Positions 16,529 to 24,863 of a stretch of 64,000 nucleotides of DNA are shown here, piece after piece. Both the position numbers and the translations under genes were made by a program. This DNA comes from Oscillospiraceae bacterium. Its GTDB lineage: Bacteria > Bacillota > Clostridia > Oscillospirales > Oscillospiraceae. Under the pieces are notes generated by a model that saw only the letters and a list, made by a program, of their open reading frames with translations, made no database searches and was not told the origin of the DNA. The number at the start of each line of letters is the position of its first letter. The stretch's first letter is position 1. The stretch lies in the NCBI GenBank assembly GCA_910574635.1, contig CAJTCG010000001.1:124001-188000 (forward strand). Reading direction: 5' to 3'.

Positions 16529-17491
16529 TTAGTACCAGGCCACCACCCGCACGGCGCAGGTGGCCATGGTGCCGGAGGGCGTGGAGGCGATGATGAGGGC
16601 CGTGCCCGGCTGAATGGCGGTGACCACGCCGTTCTGGTCCACCACGGCGGTCCGGGGCTCGGAGGAGGACCAGGAGATCCGCTGCTCCATCATGTTGTTG
16701 ACGGGATAGACCATGGCGGTGAGCCGGTCGGCCTGCCCCGGGGCCAGCAGCATGGAAGTCCGGTCCAGGTAGACCCGGTAGGACTCCTGCTCCATCAGCG
16801 TGGTCCCCCGGCGCAGGGCGGGCTCCACCATCCGGGAGACGATAACCGCCGCCGTGCTCCGGGTAACCAGGCCGTTGGGATGGAAGGTGCCGTGAATGTC
16901 CCCGCCCACCAGGACGCCCGCCCGGTAGAGCCGGTAGATGCCCTTGGCGCCGGGGTCGGTCATGGGCACGTCGGGGATGGTGCCGTCCATGACGATGTTG
17001 ATGCCCTTCAGCGCCTCGGAGGGCAGGGCGTTGGCCATGATGGCGGCAAAGCTCCGCCGGGTGGCGGGGGCGGTGTAGTCGTCGTATTGGTCGGCGGCGA
17101 CGATGCCGGTGTTCAGTGCGTACTGAAGCCCGCTCATCCCCTCCGGCATGGACCAGCCGTTATAGGTCCGGTGGAGCAGCACCGCCAGGGACACCACCTC
17201 GCCCAGGGTGACCTGGCTCCGGGGGCCGAAGCGCCGCCCGCCCTCCGTCAGGCCCCGCTCGTAGAGGGTGCGGACGCCCTCTTCATACCAGGCCCCGGCG
17301 GGCACGTCGGGGAAGACCCCGGGGTAATAGTCCCGGATCTGCCGGAAGTTGTTCAGGCCCAGGGCCATTCCGGTCCACAGGTTCGAGGAAACGGCGGTCC
17401 GCCCGTCCCAGGGCCCGTAAGCCATGGCCGCGGGCGCGCTCAGGCTCAGGCACAGCAGCGCCGCCAGGGATGTTGCGATGATCTTTTTCAT
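16529..17491 (-). CDS. SLH-domain surface protein with C-terminal Ig-like (BIG2) domain
   Basis: 320 residues with signal peptide MKKIIATSLAALLCLSLSAPAAMA. S-layer-homology-like segments occur at FPDVPAGAWYEEGVRTLYERGL and PDVPMTDPGAKGIYRLYRAGVL. The last ~90 residues (VYLDRTSMLLAPGQADRLTA..., WSSSEPRTAVVDQNGVVTAI) are a bacterial Ig-like BIG2 domain. Probably a wall-associated protein bound through the pyruvylated polymer made by CsaB, encoded near 41.5 kb. Divergent from the subtilase gene. Confidence 0.85.
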   Translation of the reverse strand: MKKIIATSLAALLCLSLSAPAAMAYGPWDGRTAVSSNLWTGMALGLNNFRQIRDYYPGVFPDVPAGAWYEEGVRTLYERGLTEGGRRFGPRSQVTLGEVVSLAVLLHRTYNGWSMPEGMSGLQYALNTGIVAADQYDDYTAPATRRSFAAIMANALPSEALKGINIVMDGTIPDVPMTDPGAKGIYRLYRAGVLVGGDIHGTFHPNGLVTRSTAAVIVSRMVEPALRRGTTLMEQESYRVYLDRTSMLLAPGQADRLTAMVYPVNNMMEQRISWSSSEPRTAVVDQNGVVTAIQPGTALIIASTPSGTMATCAVRVVAWY

Positions 17492-17626
17492 AGGAAGCCC
17501 TCCTCCGCATTGCGCGGCTTATCCGGTGGATTCTTTATAAAATAAGAATAAGCCTCCCGCCGCCTCCCGTCAAGGGGTTTTAGTAAAATTGAAGAAAGTT
17601 GGAAGAAAAAGGGGAGGGCGCAAACC

Positions 17627-17681
17627 GTAAGAAATTTGTAAGAAAGCTGTCAAGCCGTTCGTAAGATTTGCCTGGTATGCT
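17627..17681 (+). promoter_or_regulatory. Direct repeats GTAAGA upstream of the subtilase gene
   Basis: GTAAGA occurs at 17627, 17638 and 17661, i.e. 11 and 23 bp apart, ending just before a -10-like TATGCT (17676-17681) that lacks a good -35. Direct repeats in helical phase over the -35 region are typical of OmpR-family activators. Confidence 0.5.
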
Positions 17682-17711
17682 GGAGGCATTTCAACAAGGA
17701 GATGATGCATC

Positions 17712-18866
17712 ATGAAAAACCGCAAACTTTTGCGCCCCGCCCTCTGCCTTTTGCTGGCCCTGCTGGCGGGCTGCGGGCCGTCCCGGGAGGAACCCATGGA
17801 GCCGGAGGCGGAAAGCCGGGCCCTTTTGTCCTCCGGCGATCTCCGGGGGGCGGACCTCCGGGAGCTGGATCTGACGGGCCTGGAGGAGGCGGCGTACCGC
17901 TGGGATTTTGACACCCGGACCCTGTGGCCGGAGGAGCTGCCGGAGGGTTTTGACCCGGCGCGGCTTTTGGAGCTGGGGAAGGACCCCGGCCTGGGCCTCC
18001 GGGCCCTCCATGGGCGGGGAATCACCGGCAGGGGCGTGGGGATTGCCATCATAGACCAGGCCCTGCCGGCGGACCATCAGGAGTACGGGGACCGCCTCCG
18101 GTTCTATCAGGAATATCACACCGCCGCCCAGGGCCCCGCCTCCGCCCACGGCCCCGCCGTGGCCTCCATCGCCCTGGGGAAGACGGTGGGCGTGGCCCCG
18201 GAGGCCCTGCTGTACTTCCTGGCCGACGATTTGGGAACCGGGGAGGGCGCGGCGTTTTCCCGGGACCTGAGCTGGTACGCCGAGGACGTAGACCGCCTCA
18301 CGGCCCTGAATGAAACCCTGCCGGAGGGCAAGCGCATCCGGGTGATTTCCATGTCCGTGGGCTGGATGCCGGGGGACCCGGGGGCGGAAGCCCTGGAGGC
18401 CGCCATCGCCCGGGCCCGGGCGGCGGGCATCGCCGTGGTCTGCGTCAACAGCCGGGACCCCCTGCTGGAGCCCTGGATGGGCATGGGGCGGCGGCCCTAT
18501 GGGGACCCCAACCGCCTGGAGGACTGCCTCCCCGGGGCCTTCTGGGAGGAGAGCCTTTACAGCGGGGAATACCGGGGGACGGACGGGTCCCTTCTCCTGG
18601 TTCCCATGGATGGCCGCACCGCCGCCGCCCCGGCGGGCGGGGCGGAGTACGCCTATTTCGCCGGGGGCGGCATGAGCTGGGCGGTTCCTTATGTGGCGGG
18701 GCTCTACGCCCTGGCCTGTCAGGTGAAGCCCGAGGTGACGTTCGAGGAATTCCTCGCCGCCGCCCGGTCCACCGCCCGGCCCGTTTCCGTTTGGAGGGAC
18801 GGGGTGGAATATCCCTATGGGAAGGCGGTGGACCCGGCGGCCCTGCTGGAGGCTCTGGGGGCATGA
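17712..18866 (+). CDS. Subtilisin-like (S8) serine protease, lipoprotein
   Basis: 384 residues. Lipobox LLAGC with Cys21 after a short signal peptide. Catalytic residues by position: Asp115 (IAIIDQAL), His146 (SAHGPAVAS) and Ser322 (GGMSWAVPYVAG). The consensus contexts DTG, HGT and GTSMA are all altered (DQA, HGP, GMSWA), so activity or specificity may differ from standard subtilisins. ATG follows AAGGAGATGATG. No propeptide domain is obvious. The serpin gene 1.3 kb away could encode a regulator. Confidence 0.82.
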   Translation: MKNRKLLRPALCLLLALLAGCGPSREEPMEPEAESRALLSSGDLRGADLRELDLTGLEEAAYRWDFDTRTLWPEELPEGFDPARLLELGKDPGLGLRALHGRGITGRGVGIAIIDQALPADHQEYGDRLRFYQEYHTAAQGPASAHGPAVASIALGKTVGVAPEALLYFLADDLGTGEGAAFSRDLSWYAEDVDRLTALNETLPEGKRIRVISMSVGWMPGDPGAEALEAAIARARAAGIAVVCVNSRDPLLEPWMGMGRRPYGDPNRLEDCLPGAFWEESLYSGEYRGTDGSLLLVPMDGRTAAAPAGGAEYAYFAGGGMSWAVPYVAGLYALACQVKPEVTFEEFLAAARSTARPVSVWRDGVEYPYGKAVDPAALLEALGA

Positions 18867-18867
18867 G

Positions 18868-18895
18868 AAAAGCGGACGGCTAAGGCCGTCCGCTT
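18868..18895. terminator. Terminator after the subtilase gene
   Basis: AGCGGACGGC / GCCGTCCGCT hairpin followed by T-rich sequence; shared by the convergent radical SAM gene. Confidence 0.75.
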
Positions 18896-18915
18896 GTTTG
18901 GTTTCTTTTATGCCG

Positions 18916-19803
18916 TTACGCAATCCTCGCCAGCCACTTTAGGTCATAGGGCTCGAAGACCACCTTTTCATAAGCCTCCACGTCCAGCGGGGTCCCGTCC
19001 CAATCGCCGTGGATGTCCCCGTTCTGCTTAATCAGGATGTCGTAGAGGATGTCGTAGGTCACGCCGTCCGCCGGGTCCGTCTCCACAATGGTGGAATAGG
19101 GCAGGGTCTTGTGGTAGGTCAGCTCCAGCCCGTGGTAATCGAAGTGGAATCCGCAGCGCATCCGGCAGCCGTCCAGCCCGGTGTACCGGGCGATTTTTTT
19201 CAGGTCCTGGAGGATTTTGTCCCCCTCTTCCTCATAGAGGTTCTCCGGCGTGGTGGCGGTGTAATCGAACCGGAACTGAATGGAGGCCCCGGGGACCTTC
19301 TTAAAGCGGTCCAGATAGGGGATCAGATTCTCAGCGGGGTAGTCCTTATACAGCACGCAGTTCACCCGGAAGGGCACGGGGAGCCGGGCAAGCAAACCGT
19401 CGTTGGACTCCACCACGTATTTCTGCATGTGCCGGGAGACGTTGATGCAGGTGATTTTATGCTTGTTCCGCTCCGTGAAGGCCAGAATATCCTCCTCCGT
19501 CTGGAACTCGGACACAGGCAGTGTGGTGTTGATATAGACCTTGTGGGTGGTGGGAATCTCGTCCAGCATGGACTGGAGAACCTGGAGGTCGGCGAAGGGC
19601 TCGCCGCCGGTGAAGACAAAATCGCAGTAAGGCGTAATGGCGTCCATCCGGCGGATGCTGGCGCGGATTTTCTCGGCGGAGAAGCCGGTCAGGTCCGCGT
19701 ATTCGCCTTTATTGATGCAGAAGGGGCAGTGGTTCTTGCAGTCGTAAGGGACGAATACCGTCACCGTCGCGCCGCCCTCCCGCGTCTTGTAGGGATGCTT
19801 CAT
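18916..19803 (-). CDS. Radical SAM protein, substrate unknown
   Basis: 295 residues. The radical-SAM cluster motif is CKNHCPFC (CX3CX2C) near residue 21-28; VFTGGEPFAD is the SAM-binding GGE motif. Later cysteines CRMRCGF do not clearly form a SPASM domain. The C-terminus ends DWDGTPLDVEAYEKVVFEPYDLKWLA. It is monocistronic and flanked by unrelated genes, so context gives no substrate. Confidence 0.85.
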   Translation of the reverse strand: MKHPYKTREGGATVTVFVPYDCKNHCPFCINKGEYADLTGFSAEKIRASIRRMDAITPYCDFVFTGGEPFADLQVLQSMLDEIPTTHKVYINTTLPVSEFQTEEDILAFTERNKHKITCINVSRHMQKYVVESNDGLLARLPVPFRVNCVLYKDYPAENLIPYLDRFKKVPGASIQFRFDYTATTPENLYEEEGDKILQDLKKIARYTGLDGCRMRCGFHFDYHGLELTYHKTLPYSTIVETDPADGVTYDILYDILIKQNGDIHGDWDGTPLDVEAYEKVVFEPYDLKWLARIA

Positions 19804-19964
19804 AACGTCGTCTCGCCTTTCCGTTTATAGTGATGACGGTACGGCCGGGGCCGTACACAAACCCTTATTTTAAAGGATTTTTCCCGGAAGGTCAAGAGCT
19901 ATTCGGAAATTCTCTGTTGAAAAAATCGAAAGGTTTAATGGGGCGGCCTTTCCGCAGAAGGGCG

Positions 19965-20006
19965 GTCCCGGAGGAATGGCCTGACCAGGGGGGCAGGCCA
20001 CACAAA
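19965..20006. repeat. Palindromic repeat, family 2, copy 1
   Basis: Core GGCCTGACC...GGCAGGCC with the same upstream block GGTCCCGGAGGAA as the copy at 26.3 kb. Lies downstream of the tsf terminator. Confidence 0.8.
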
Positions 20007-20015
20007 GAAGCAGGA

Positions 20016-20044
20016 AAGGACCTCCGCCTGGGCGGAGGTCCTTT
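20016..20044 (-). terminator. Terminator of rpsB-tsf
   Basis: AAGGACCTCCGCC / GGCGGAGGTCCTT hairpin with a 2-nt loop just downstream of tsf. Confidence 0.85.
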
Positions 20045-20066
20045 TGATGCGGTTGAAAGCCGGGGA

Positions 20067-20990
20067 TCAGCCCTTCACCAAAGAGGCGATCTCGTCGGCG
20101 AAGTTCTCCTGCTTTTTCTCGATGCCCTCGCCCTTCTCGAACCGCACGGCGGTCTTGAAGGTGATGGCGCCGCCCAGCTCCTTGGCCGCGTGGGCGATAT
20201 AGGCCTCCACAGACCCCTCGAACACGTCGGCGCGGACGGAATCCTGCTGGAGCAGGCAGTTCTCGGAATAGAACTTGTTCAGCTTGCCCATGACGATCTT
20301 CTCCCGGACCTGCTCGGGCTTGCCCGCCATTTTCGGGTCGTTCTCCATCTGGGCCAGCATGACCTTCTTCTCCTCGTCCAGCACGTCCTGGGTCACCTGG
20401 GACTTGTCCCAGAAGCGGGGGTTCAGGGCGGCGATCTGCATGGCGATGTTCTTGCCCAGCTCCGCCACCTGTTCGGCGGGAAGGCCGGTCTCCAGGTTCA
20501 CCAGCACGCCGATCTTGCCGCCGGCGTGGACGTAGGGCACGGACACGCCCTCGGCGTACCGGGCGAAGCGGCGGACCTTGATGTTCTCGCCGATGACCAG
20601 CACCATCTCCTGCTGCTGCTGGGTGACGGTGAGGTCCGTTCCGTTATACTTGCACTCCATCAGGGCGTCCAGGTCGGCGGGGTTCTCCTTGGCCGCGGTG
20701 GCGGCCACGCCCTTGACGAAGTCCACGAATTTCTCGTTTTTGCCCACGAAGTCGGTTTCGGCGTTCACCTCCACCACTACGCCCACGCCGTCGATGACGG
20801 CGGCATAGGCCATGCCCTCGGCGGCCACGCGGCCCGCCTTCTTCACGGAGGCGGCCATGCCTTTTTCCCGCAGCCACTCCACGGCCTTGTCCATGTCGCC
20901 GTCGGTGGCCACCAGGGCCTTTTTGCAGTCCATCATGCCTACGCCGGTCATCTCGCGCAGGTTCTTTACATCAGTCGCGCTGAAAGCCAT
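20067..20990 (-). CDS. tsf: Elongation factor Ts
   Basis: 307 residues. Nucleotide-exchange factor for EF-Tu. N-terminal UBA-like domain contains the family signature LREMTGVGMMDCKKAL; EGMAYA and VNAETDFVGKNEKF follow. The second gene of the universally conserved rpsB-tsf pair, 36 bp downstream of rpsB, transcribed on the minus strand. Confidence 0.97.
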   Translation of the reverse strand: MAFSATDVKNLREMTGVGMMDCKKALVATDGDMDKAVEWLREKGMAASVKKAGRVAAEGMAYAAVIDGVGVVVEVNAETDFVGKNEKFVDFVKGVAATAAKENPADLDALMECKYNGTDLTVTQQQQEMVLVIGENIKVRRFARYAEGVSVPYVHAGGKIGVLVNLETGLPAEQVAELGKNIAMQIAALNPRFWDKSQVTQDVLDEEKKVMLAQMENDPKMAGKPEQVREKIVMGKLNKFYSENCLLQQDSVRADVFEGSVEAYIAHAAKELGGAITFKTAVRFEKGEGIEKKQENFADEIASLVKG

Positions 20991-21026
20991 AATTGCGTTC
21001 CTCCAAATTTATTGTATCGCCGTATC

Positions 21027-21755
21027 TCACTCGGCGGCGGCAGGGGCGGCTTCCTCGGTCTGCTCGCCCTGGCGGCCCTCCAGCACGGCGTTGGCCATGA
21101 TGGAGGAGATCAGCTTGATGGCCCGGATGGCGTCGTCGTTTCCGGGGATCACATAGTCGATTTCGTCGGGGTCGCAGTTGGTATCGGCGATGGCCACCAC
21201 GGGAATGCCCAGCTTGTGGGCCTCGGCAATGGCGTTGCGCTCCTTCCGGGTGTCCACGATGAAGAGGGCGCCGGGGAGTTTCTTCATTTCCTTCACGCCG
21301 CCGAGGTATTTCTCCAGCTTCGCGATCTCGCCCAGGTGCTTCATGACTTCCTTCTTGGGCAGCATGTCGAAGGTTCCGTCCTCCTGCATGGCCTTGAGCT
21401 GGTTCAGCCGGTCCACACGGGTGCGCATGGTCTTGAAGTTGGTCATCATGCCGCCCAGCCACCGGGCGTTAACGTAGTACTGGCCGCAGCGGCCCGCCTC
21501 CTCCCGGATGGCGTCCTGGGCCTGCTTCTTGGTGCCCACGAACAGCAGGGACTGGCCGTTTTCAGAGAGCTGGCGGACGAAGTTGTACGCCTCTTCCAGC
21601 TTGCGGACGGTCTTCTGGAGGTCGACAATATAGATGCCGTTGCGCTCCGTGTAGATATAGGGGGCCATCTTGGGGTTCCACCGGCGGGTCTGGTGGCCGA
21701 AGTGGACGCCCGCCTCAAGCAGGGCCTTCATGGATACGACGCTGGAATTTGCCAT
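21027..21755 (-). CDS. rpsB: Small ribosomal subunit protein uS2
   Basis: 242 residues. Landmarks: [49 protein letters not shown] and [30 protein letters not shown]-terminal tail is acidic and Ala/Glu-rich. A promoter lies ~125 bp upstream, leaving a leader that may carry the autoregulatory S2-binding structure known upstream of rpsB genes. Confidence 0.97.
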   Translation of the reverse strand: MANSSVVSMKALLEAGVHFGHQTRRWNPKMAPYIYTERNGIYIVDLQKTVRKLEEAYNFVRQLSENGQSLLFVGTKKQAQDAIREEAGRCGQYYVNARWLGGMMTNFKTMRTRVDRLNQLKAMQEDGTFDMLPKKEVMKHLGEIAKLEKYLGGVKEMKKLPGALFIVDTRKERNAIAEAHKLGIPVVAIADTNCDPDEIDYVIPGNDDAIRAIKLISSIMANAVLEGRQGEQTEEAAPAAAE

Positions 21756-21873
21756 GGTGTTTGTTCCTCCAAATCAAGTTTAGTTTTTACCTCCGGCGGC
21801 TTCATCCCCCCCGCCAACCCAGGGCCTTGAGGCACCGGGCACCGGCGGAAAGTCGGCGTGCCGTGCGGAATGC
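21756..21873 (-). promoter_or_regulatory. Untranslated leader of rpsB, possible autoregulatory element
   Basis: About 118 nt between the inferred start site and the rpsB ATG, with GC-rich pairing potential (GCCGGTGCCCGGTGCC, GGCACGCCGACTTTCCGCC). rpsB leaders often bind S2; the position fits but I could not confirm the motif. Confidence 0.35.
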
Positions 21874-21879
21874 TGAAAT

Positions 21880-21908
21880 ATCATATCACAGCCGGTTTTC
21901 CAATGCAA
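21880..21908 (-). promoter_or_regulatory. Promoter of rpsB-tsf
   Basis: Minus strand: -35 TTGCAT (21908-21903), 17 bp, -10 TATGAT (21885-21880). Confidence 0.7.
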
Positions 21909-21969
21909 GGGGATTTTAACAAATCTCCGGGTTTTTTTCGGGAAAACTTCCCCTGTCCCCGCTTAAAGA

Positions 21970-21998
21970 TTGACATTTCCCCTCCGGGGAAGCATAAT
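21970..21998 (+). promoter_or_regulatory. Promoter of the pyrophosphatase gene
   Basis: -35 TTGACA (21970-21975), 17 bp, -10 CATAAT (21993-21998). Divergent from the rpsB promoter. Confidence 0.8.
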
Positions 21999-22054
21999 GG
22001 GGATATGATATGAGAGGGGACGCCGCCGCGTCCCGTGAAAGGAGCCTTTTTCCA

Positions 22055-23668
22055 ATGGACACCATCTATATCACCGGGCACCGGAACCCGGATACGGATT
22101 CCATCGTCTCCGCCATGGCCTACGCCGCCCTTCAAAACGCCCTGGGCAACCGGCAGTATCAGGCCGCCCGGCTGGGCCAAATCAGCGACGAGACGCAAAT
22201 CGTCCTGGACCGCTTCGGCTTCCAGCCCCCCAGGCTCATCGACAACGTCCGCACCCAGGTCCGGGACCTGGACTACGACACGCCGCCCACCCTCTCCGCC
22301 GCCGCCACCGTCAGCCGGGGCTGGCAGGCCATGCAGGGGGGGAACCTCTCCATCCTCCCCGTGGCCAACGAAGACGGGACCCTTTACGGCACCCTCTCCG
22401 CCGGGGACGTGGCCAACTACGACATCACCACCGTCCGCAACCCCCGGGTGGAGGACATCCCCGTCTTCAACCTCATCTCCGTGCTGGAGGGAAAGCTCCT
22501 CCACGAGAGCGAGGACGCGCCGGACCTGGTTTCCGGGGAGGTGACCATCGCCCTGCCCGCCAGCCGGGAGAATCTGCTCTTCTCCAGCCCGGACAGCGTG
22601 GTCATCTGCGGCGACCAGCCGGACATGGTCCAGCGGGCCCTGGACCTTCAGGTGAACTGCGTCATCATCTGCCAGGGCGAGGCGCCCCAGGAGCTTTTAG
22701 AGCGGGCGGGGAAGACCTGCGTCATCTCCACCCCCATCGACGCCTACCAGGCCCTGCGGCTCATCTTCCACGCCCTGCCCATCGCCCGGGTGTGCAAGAA
22801 TAAGGATCTCGTCTGCTTCCACCTGGACGACTATATCGACGACGTGCAGGACGCCGTGCTGGAAAGCCGCTTCCGGGCCTATCCCATTTTGGACGAGGAG
22901 GAGAAGGTCGTCGGGATGCTGTCCCGCTATCACCTCCTCCGCCCCCGGCGCAAGCGGGTGGTGCTGGTGGACCACAACGAAAAGTCCCAGTCCGTCACGG
23001 GGCTGGACCAGGCGGACATTCTGGAGATCATCGACCACCACCGCCTGGCGGACATCGAGACGAAAAACCCCATCCACGTCCGAAACGAGGCGGTGGGCAG
23101 CACCAACACCATCATCGCGGAAATGTACCAGGAGAAGGGCCTGATGCCCACGGCGAAAATGGCGGGGCTCATGGCGGCGGCCATTGTGTCGGACACGGTG
23201 ATGTTCAAGTCCCCCACCTGCACCCAGCGGGACATCGACATCGCCAACCGCATGGCCCGCATCGCAAGCGTCAGGCTGGAGGACCTGGGGCAGGCGATTT
23301 TCTCCGCCGCCTGCGGGGACGACAAGACCGCCGAGGCCATGCTGAAAACGGACTACAAGGAGTTCCACATCGCCGGGCACAACCTGGCGGTGAGCCAGAT
23401 TACCACCATGGACTCCGACCGGCTTTTGAAGCGGCTGGGCGAGTTTTTGGCCGTCATGGCGGAAACTCGGGAGAAGCGGGGGCTCCAGAGCGTGGTGCTG
23501 ATGATTACCGACGTGCTGCTGGAGGGGACGCAGCTGCTTTTCGTCGGCGACGAGGATACTATCCGCCAGGCGTTCGGGATCAAGGGGGAGGAGAATTACG
23601 CTTTCCTGCCCAAGATCATGTCCCGAAAGAAGCAAGTGATTCCCATGCTGTCCGCATTGTGGGGGTGA
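22055..23668 (+). CDS. Manganese-dependent inorganic pyrophosphatase with CBS and DRTGG domains
   Basis: 537 residues. DHH-family pyrophosphatase: metal-binding YITGHRNPDTDSI at the N-terminus, then an inserted regulatory block of CBS and DRTGG type (~75-300: GNLSILPVANEDGTLYG, CVIICQGEAPQEL, FRAYPILDEEEKVVGMLSRY), then DHNEKSQ and the IIDHHRLAD motif. Family members of this layout are regulated by adenine nucleotides (AMP/ADP inhibition, diadenosine polyphosphate activation), which is family knowledge. ATG 22055 follows GAAAGGAGCC. Confidence 0.93.
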   Translation: MDTIYITGHRNPDTDSIVSAMAYAALQNALGNRQYQAARLGQISDETQIVLDRFGFQPPRLIDNVRTQVRDLDYDTPPTLSAAATVSRGWQAMQGGNLSILPVANEDGTLYGTLSAGDVANYDITTVRNPRVEDIPVFNLISVLEGKLLHESEDAPDLVSGEVTIALPASRENLLFSSPDSVVICGDQPDMVQRALDLQVNCVIICQGEAPQELLERAGKTCVISTPIDAYQALRLIFHALPIARVCKNKDLVCFHLDDYIDDVQDAVLESRFRAYPILDEEEKVVGMLSRYHLLRPRRKRVVLVDHNEKSQSVTGLDQADILEIIDHHRLADIETKNPIHVRNEAVGSTNTIIAEMYQEKGLMPTAKMAGLMAAAIVSDTVMFKSPTCTQRDIDIANRMARIASVRLEDLGQAIFSAACGDDKTAEAMLKTDYKEFHIAGHNLAVSQITTMDSDRLLKRLGEFLAVMAETREKRGLQSVVLMITDVLLEGTQLLFVGDEDTIRQAFGIKGEENYAFLPKIMSRKKQVIPMLSALWG

Positions 23669-23754
23669 TTCCCCTGCCAGGGAAGGGGCCTGTACTCGCC
23701 CTTCGGGCGGGGCGGATTGGATACCAGCGATGGCTGGTTCATTGCACCCCCCCA
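23666..23754 (+). repeat. Dispersed repeat family 1, copy B, left part
   Basis: Starts at the pyrophosphatase stop. Contains TGTACTCGCCC, then TTGGATACCAGCGATGGCTG and TTCATTGCACCCCCC as in copy A. Interrupted after ~89 bp by an unrelated ~112-bp segment. Confidence 0.8.
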
Positions 23755-23866
23755 TGTCGTCGGAAGAAACTCCGCCCACTCCGTCCCCGCCTAACGGCGA
23801 GGACTGCGCTCTGCTCCGTTCCTTCCTCCTCTCCCCACGCGGCAGGCCGCGCGGGGGCCCCGGTTT
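23755..23866. other. 112-bp segment interrupting repeat copy B
   Basis: Separates the two halves of copy B relative to copies A and C. GC-rich, including GCGGCAGGCCGCGCGGGG; no credible gene and no clear target-site duplication. Confidence 0.6.
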
Positions 23867-23928
23867 TTCTTCCAGAAGAAAAAGAGAAAACGGGCCGTGC
23901 ACGGTCCAAAAGAGAAAAAGAAGTATCG
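23867..23928 (+). repeat. Dispersed repeat family 1, copy B, right part
   Basis: TTTTTCTTC / GAAGAAAAAGAG palindrome followed by the GGGCCGTGCACGGTCC block, as in copy A. The following ~160 bp up to the DUF6809-like gene contain no gene I can support. Confidence 0.8.
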
Positions 23929-24087
23929 CCCCTGCGGGGGGACGGGGGACGCGCAAGAGGTGCTTCCTCCGGGTACGCATGTCTCCTGCCCGCGGCGTGG
24001 TGCAAGCGGGAGTTTTGGAGATGGACGAATGGACCAGCTTCTCTTTCCGCTGCCGCTCACCTGGCGCTTGCGCAAGGCTCCTGCCGG

Positions 24088-24333
24088 TTATTGCGCTAGA
24101 AGCTCCGCCATTAATTGCGCGCCGAAACGGACGCCGTCATAAAAGGCTTCCTCTGATTGACGGTCCGCAAGAACGCGGATGCCTGCCTTTAGCTTTTCCG
24201 CTGTCTCTTCATCTACCGCGCGGAGTTGAGCGGCAACATGCCGCTCCTCCGGTGTTTGAGGAGAATCAATGTTACAGAGTGTCTGATAAGAAAGCGGATC
24301 ATCGTGATATATTTGAGCTAAGATATTCGTCAT
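24088..24333 (-). CDS. Small helical protein, DUF6809-like
   Basis: 81 residues, MTNILAQIYHDDPLS... with two amphipathic helices and C-terminal EAFYDGVRFGAQLMAELL, a 'F..G.R.GA.LM.E' ending typical of the DUF6809 family found beside Xre regulators. Function unknown. ATG 24333 follows AGGGAGATG. It is divergent from the Xre gene at 24413, and both lie between inverted copies B and C of repeat family 1. Confidence 0.7.
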   Translation of the reverse strand: MTNILAQIYHDDPLSYQTLCNIDSPQTPEERHVAAQLRAVDEETAEKLKAGIRVLADRQSEEAFYDGVRFGAQLMAELLAQ

Positions 24334-24356
24334 AAGAACATCTCCCTAAAAAAGTA

Positions 24357-24398
24357 TTGCGCTCGTTATGTGCCCATGGTATCATACTCGCAGTGATA
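24357..24398 (+). promoter_or_regulatory. Promoter and candidate operator of the second Xre gene
   Basis: -35 TTGCGC (24357-24362), 17 bp, -10 TATCAT (24380-24385). An inverted repeat TATCA (24380-24384) / TGATA (24394-24398) overlaps the -10 and start point, suiting autorepression. Confidence 0.6.
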
Positions 24399-24412
24399 AG
24401 TCAAGAGGTCAT

Positions 24413-24661
24413 ATGGAAACTAAGAAGATTTTCTGTGCGCGGCTTCGTGAGCTGCGGAACAGCCGGTCTGTCAGCCAGATGCAGCTTGCCAACGCGTTGG
24501 GGCTGACGCAAAATTCAATCGCTATGATGGAACGAGGATACCGGGGGACCACGATTGAAAAGGTGGTCCTGCTGGCGAAGTATTTTCACGTATCGGCGGA
24601 CTATCTGCTGGGCATTACCGACGACCCCACATGGCGGGGTGCGGAGGAAAAGGCAGACTAA
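24413..24661 (+). CDS. Xre-family HTH regulator (second dispersed module)
   Basis: 82 residues. HTH core RSVSQMQLANALGLTQNSIAMMERG, then KVVLLAKYFHVSADYLLGITDDP. Start ATG 24413 follows AAGAGGTC; an upstream in-frame ATG at 24368 falls inside the promoter and is rejected. Low GC compared with core genes. Paired divergently with the DUF6809-like gene; the layout parallels the RHH/Xre locus at 11.5-12.0 kb, which also abuts a family 1 repeat. Confidence 0.9.
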   Translation: METKKIFCARLRELRNSRSVSQMQLANALGLTQNSIAMMERGYRGTTIEKVVLLAKYFHVSADYLLGITDDPTWRGAEEKAD

Positions 24662-24689
24662 TCGAAGGCAAAAAATGGCCCGAAGGGCC

Positions 24690-24850
24690 CATACTTCTTT
24701 TTCTCTTTTGGACCGTGCACGGCCCGTTTTCTCTTTTTCTTCTGGAAGAAAAAGAGAAAATGGGGGGTGCAATGCACCAGCCATCGCTGGTATCCAATCC
24801 GCCCCGCCCGTCAGGGCGAGTAAAATCCCCCCCTTTCAGGGGGAAAAGTA
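24690..24850 (-). repeat. Dispersed repeat family 1, copy C (inverted)
   Basis: Reverse-complement copy containing CATACTTC..., the GGACCGTGCACGGCCC block, the CTCTTTTTCTTC / GAAGAAAAAGAG hairpin, CAGCCATCGCTGGTATCCAA and GGGCGAG. Faces copy B across the 24.1-24.7 kb module. Confidence 0.85.
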
Positions 24851-24863
24851 AGGAGGCCCCGCC

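Noticed and set aside
23666..24850. ORFs inside family 1 repeats (for example products containing WTVHGPFSLFL)
   Set aside because: They recur in different frames and strands of the repeat, lack ribosome sites and encode palindromic sequence; they are translation artefacts.
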